Source: Trebonia sp964581815 (lineage in GTDB: Bacteria; Actinomycetota; Actinomycetes; Streptosporangiales; Streptosporangiaceae). From it: DNA of 64,000 nt. The stretch lies in NCBI GenBank assembly GCA_964581815.1, contig CAZORE010000015.1, forward strand, positions 27,406 through 91,405, read 5' to 3'. Positions within the stretch are counted from its first letter, which is position 1. Every line of letters begins with the position of its first letter. The notes beneath the pieces were generated by a model. The model did not search any database. It saw nothing but the letters and a program-made list of their open reading frames with translations, and was not told the origin of the DNA. Both the position numbers and the translations under genes were made by a program. Shown one piece after another: positions 62,252 through 64,000 of this stretch.

Positions 62252-62306
62252 ATGGGCCGACCGCCCTGAGGACCGGAATGAACCCGGCTCAGGGCGGTCG
62301 GCCCAT
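62252..62306. terminator. Long hairpin between MMPL and repeat-protein genes
   Basis: Perfect 19-base arms (62252-62270 and 62288-62306) around a 17-base loop lie between two convergent genes (stops at 62229 and 62322). Probably a bidirectional terminator. Confidence 0.8.
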
Positions 62307-62321
62307 GACGTGTGCCCGGGG

Positions 62322-62857
62322 CTATGCCTCGGATTCGATCTTGGCGATGCGGCGCTCGAACATGCTGATCACGTCGGCCCGGGCCGCGTGCCCCTTCTCG
62401 TACTCGACGAGCTGGGTCAGCTGGGCGACCGTGAGGTTGCGCAGCCGGGCGCGCAGCGACGCGACCGTGGACTCGTCGTAGTTGGCGAGCGGCAGCTCAG
62501 CGACGGTCTCCGAGGCTGCCGTCGCTTCCGGCGCTGCGGTTTCCTCGCGCGCTGCGGTCTCTTCGGNNNNNNNNNNNNNNNNNNNNNNNNNNNNNNNNNN
62601 NNNNNNNNNNNNNNNNNNNNNNNNNNNNNNNNNNNNNNNNNNNNNNNNNNNNNNNNNNNNNNNNNNGCTGCGGTCTCTTCCGGCGCTGCCGTCTTCTCGG
62701 GGGCCGCGGCCGTGGGGGCAGGGACCGTGGGGGCAGGGGCCTGCGCCGCGGACTTGCCGCGCATCCTGTCCACGACGGACAGCAGCGAGCCAACGCCTGC
62801 GAACATCGCCCGCAGCATCGACGCGGGGCCTTCCTTTTCCTTCTGCGGGACGCTCAT
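62322..62857 (-). CDS. Acidic PEETA-repeat protein with conserved C-terminal domain, interrupted by an assembly gap
   Basis: The start is ATG 62857 with AAAGGAG upstream (MSVPQKEKEGPASM). An amphipathic N-terminus (MLRAMFAGVGSLLSVVDRMR) is followed by Ala/Pro/Thr/Glu repeats (EKTAAPEETA) that run into the 100-N gap. After the gap my translation, in the frame ending at TAG 62324-62322, continues the repeats (EETAAREETAAPEATAA). It then gives a well-formed domain (LANYDESTVASLRARLRNL, LTQLVEYEKGHAARADV, MFERRIAKIE). The frame differs from the pre-gap frame only because 100 is not a multiple of 3. Similar actinobacterial proteins are annotated lipid-droplet-associated; that label is tentative. 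Confidence 0.75.
62567..62666. other. Assembly gap (100 N) inside PEETA repeats
   Basis: Both flanks carry GCTGCGGTCTCTTC, so the assembler probably broke within a tandem coding repeat. The true length is unknown. Confidence 0.9.
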
Positions 62858-63062
62858 TTCACACTCCTTTACTGTGATTGTCGGCACTAGTGTGCCCCAG
62901 CCGGTCCGTCGCCCGTTGTGTGTTAATAAAGGTGGTACAGACCGTTATCCAGCTATGTGCCACAAATAAACCCGCCAAACGGGCAGCTGATGCCTTACGG
63001 CCCTGCCGTCACAGGCCGGACGTCTGGCGTACGGGGCCGATGGCCTCGCCTACCATGGGAGC

Positions 63063-64000
63063 ATGTCTGAGACCCACCGCCGGGTCCTGCTGGCGAAGCC
63101 TCGTGGCTATTGCGCAGGGGTCGACCGGGCCGTGCAAGCCGTGGAGATCGCGCTCGGCAAGTTCGGCGCACCGGTATACGTGCGCAAGCAGATCGTGCAC
63201 AACACCCACGTGGTGAACGAGCTGGAAAAGCGGGGCGCCGTCTTCGTCGAGGAGACCGAGGAGGTGCCGGAGGGCAGCGTCGTCGTGTTCTCCGCGCACG
63301 GCATCGCGCCCGCGGTCCGTGAGGAGGCGGTGCGCCGGCGGCTGACCGCCATCGACGCGACCTGCCCGCTCGTCACCAAGGTGCACAACGAGGCCAAGCG
63401 GTTCGCCGCCGGTGATTACGACATCCTGCTGATCGGTCATGAGGGACACGAGGAGGTCGTCGGCACGACCGGCGAGGCGCCCGCGAGCATCCACCTGGTC
63501 GACGGGCCGGAGGGCGTGGCCGGGGTCCAGGTGCGTGACCCGGCCAAGGTCGTCTGGCTCTCCCAGACCACGCTGTCCGTCGATGAGACGATCACCACGG
63601 TGGGTGCGCTGAAGGAGCGCTTCCCGCAGCTCATCGACCCGCCGAGCGACGACATCTGCTACGCCACGCAGAACCGGCAGGCCGCGGTCAAGGCGATCGC
63701 GCCACAGTGCGACCTGGTCATCGTGGTGGGCTCGACGAACTCCTCCAACTCCGTGCGCCTCGTCGAGGTGGCCAAGGACGCCGGGGCCCGCGCCGCCTAC
63801 CTGGTCGACGACGCGGGCGAGGTCGACGAGGGCTGGCTGGCGGGCGCGTCCACCGTCGGGGTGACCAGCGGGGCTTCCGTGCCGGAGGAGCTGGTCGCCG
63901 GGGTGCTCGGCAAGCTCGCCGCGCTCGGCTTCGAGGACGTGGAAGAGGTCGAGGCGGTCAAGGAGCGGATGGCCTTCCAGCTCCCGCGGGAGCTACGGAA
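63063..64000 (+). CDS. ispH: 4-hydroxy-3-methylbut-2-enyl diphosphate reductase (partial, 3' end outside window)
   Basis: Last enzyme of the non-mevalonate isoprenoid pathway, reducing HMBPP to IPP and DMAPP. The three Fe-S cluster Cys are Cys17 (KPRGYCAGVDRAV), one near residue 101 (IDATCPLVTKVH) and one near 199 (DDICYATQNRQAAV). Substrate-binding His and Ser/Asn segments are IVHNTHVVNELEKRGAVFV, FSAHGIAP, IGHEGHEEVVGT and GSTNSSNSVRLVEVA. The start is ATG 63063. About 312 codons are visible; the window ends near the natural C-terminus. Confidence 0.96.
   Translation, partial: MSETHRRVLLAKPRGYCAGVDRAVQAVEIALGKFGAPVYVRKQIVHNTHVVNELEKRGAVFVEETEEVPEGSVVVFSAHGIAPAVREEAVRRRLTAIDATCPLVTKVHNEAKRFAAGDYDILLIGHEGHEEVVGTTGEAPASIHLVDGPEGVAGVQVRDPAKVVWLSQTTLSVDETITTVGALKERFPQLIDPPSDDICYATQNRQAAVKAIAPQCDLVIVVGSTNSSNSVRLVEVAKDAGARAAYLVDDAGEVDEGWLAGASTVGVTSGASVPEELVAGVLGKLAALGFEDVEEVEAVKERMAFQLPRELR

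Overview
The window is high-GC DNA from an actinomycete (Actinomycetota). I infer this from very high third-codon-position GC, many GTG/TTG starts, leaderless promoters, several Ser/Thr protein kinases with FHA partners, and a core neighbourhood of class I fumarase, glpX, xseB-xseA and ispH. A Streptosporangiales-like soil organism fits, but the sequence does not fix the genus. Four runs of exactly 100 N mark scaffold joins. No rRNA, tRNA, CRISPR, complete insertion sequence or prophage was found.

Left end (1-7.4 kb): a catabolic cluster. On the minus strand, in transcription order, lie a class III aminotransferase-fold phospho-lyase, an APH-fold amino-alcohol kinase, a short-chain dehydrogenase, a HutC-type GntR regulator and the large subunit of an adenosylcobalamin-dependent diol/glycerol dehydratase, cut by the window edge. 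An APC-family permease diverges. The kinase, lyase and dehydrogenase resemble the 1-amino-2-propanol/aminoacetone pathway of the Rhodococcus-Mycobacterium microcompartment. Joining them to a B12 diol dehydratase with two altered substrate-pocket residues is the most interesting feature of the window.

7.4-22.8 kb: envelope and carbohydrate genes. These are a GT4 glycosyltransferase convergent with and overlapping a GH130 phosphorylase-like gene, a DUF3494 ice-binding-like protein, a heterodimeric ABC exporter, a LacI regulator divergent from a secreted GH18 chitinase coupled to a CBM13 beta-helix protein, and an MFS exporter behind a MerR-type promoter.

22.8-33.2 kb: a signalling operon (kinase-FHA-kinase) whose kinases share an extracellular Cys-bounded domain, then an rRNA methyltransferase interrupted by a spurious gap, an AlkX/YcaQ-like protein and small proteins.

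33.2-46.2 kb: a class II aldolase, a type III restriction-modification pair whose Res lacks its nuclease end, three paralogous secreted lysozyme-fold proteins (one behind two perfect CRP-type palindromes), and a PadR-controlled FtsX-type ABC transporter.

46.2-64 kb: a third Ser/Thr kinase, fumarase, an AbiEi-like protein, a MarR gene followed by a truncated ABC ATPase, an MFS transporter, a glutamine-synthetase-like ligase, glpX, a DsbA-like protein, xseB-xseA, an MMPL transporter, an acidic repeat protein and the start of ispH.
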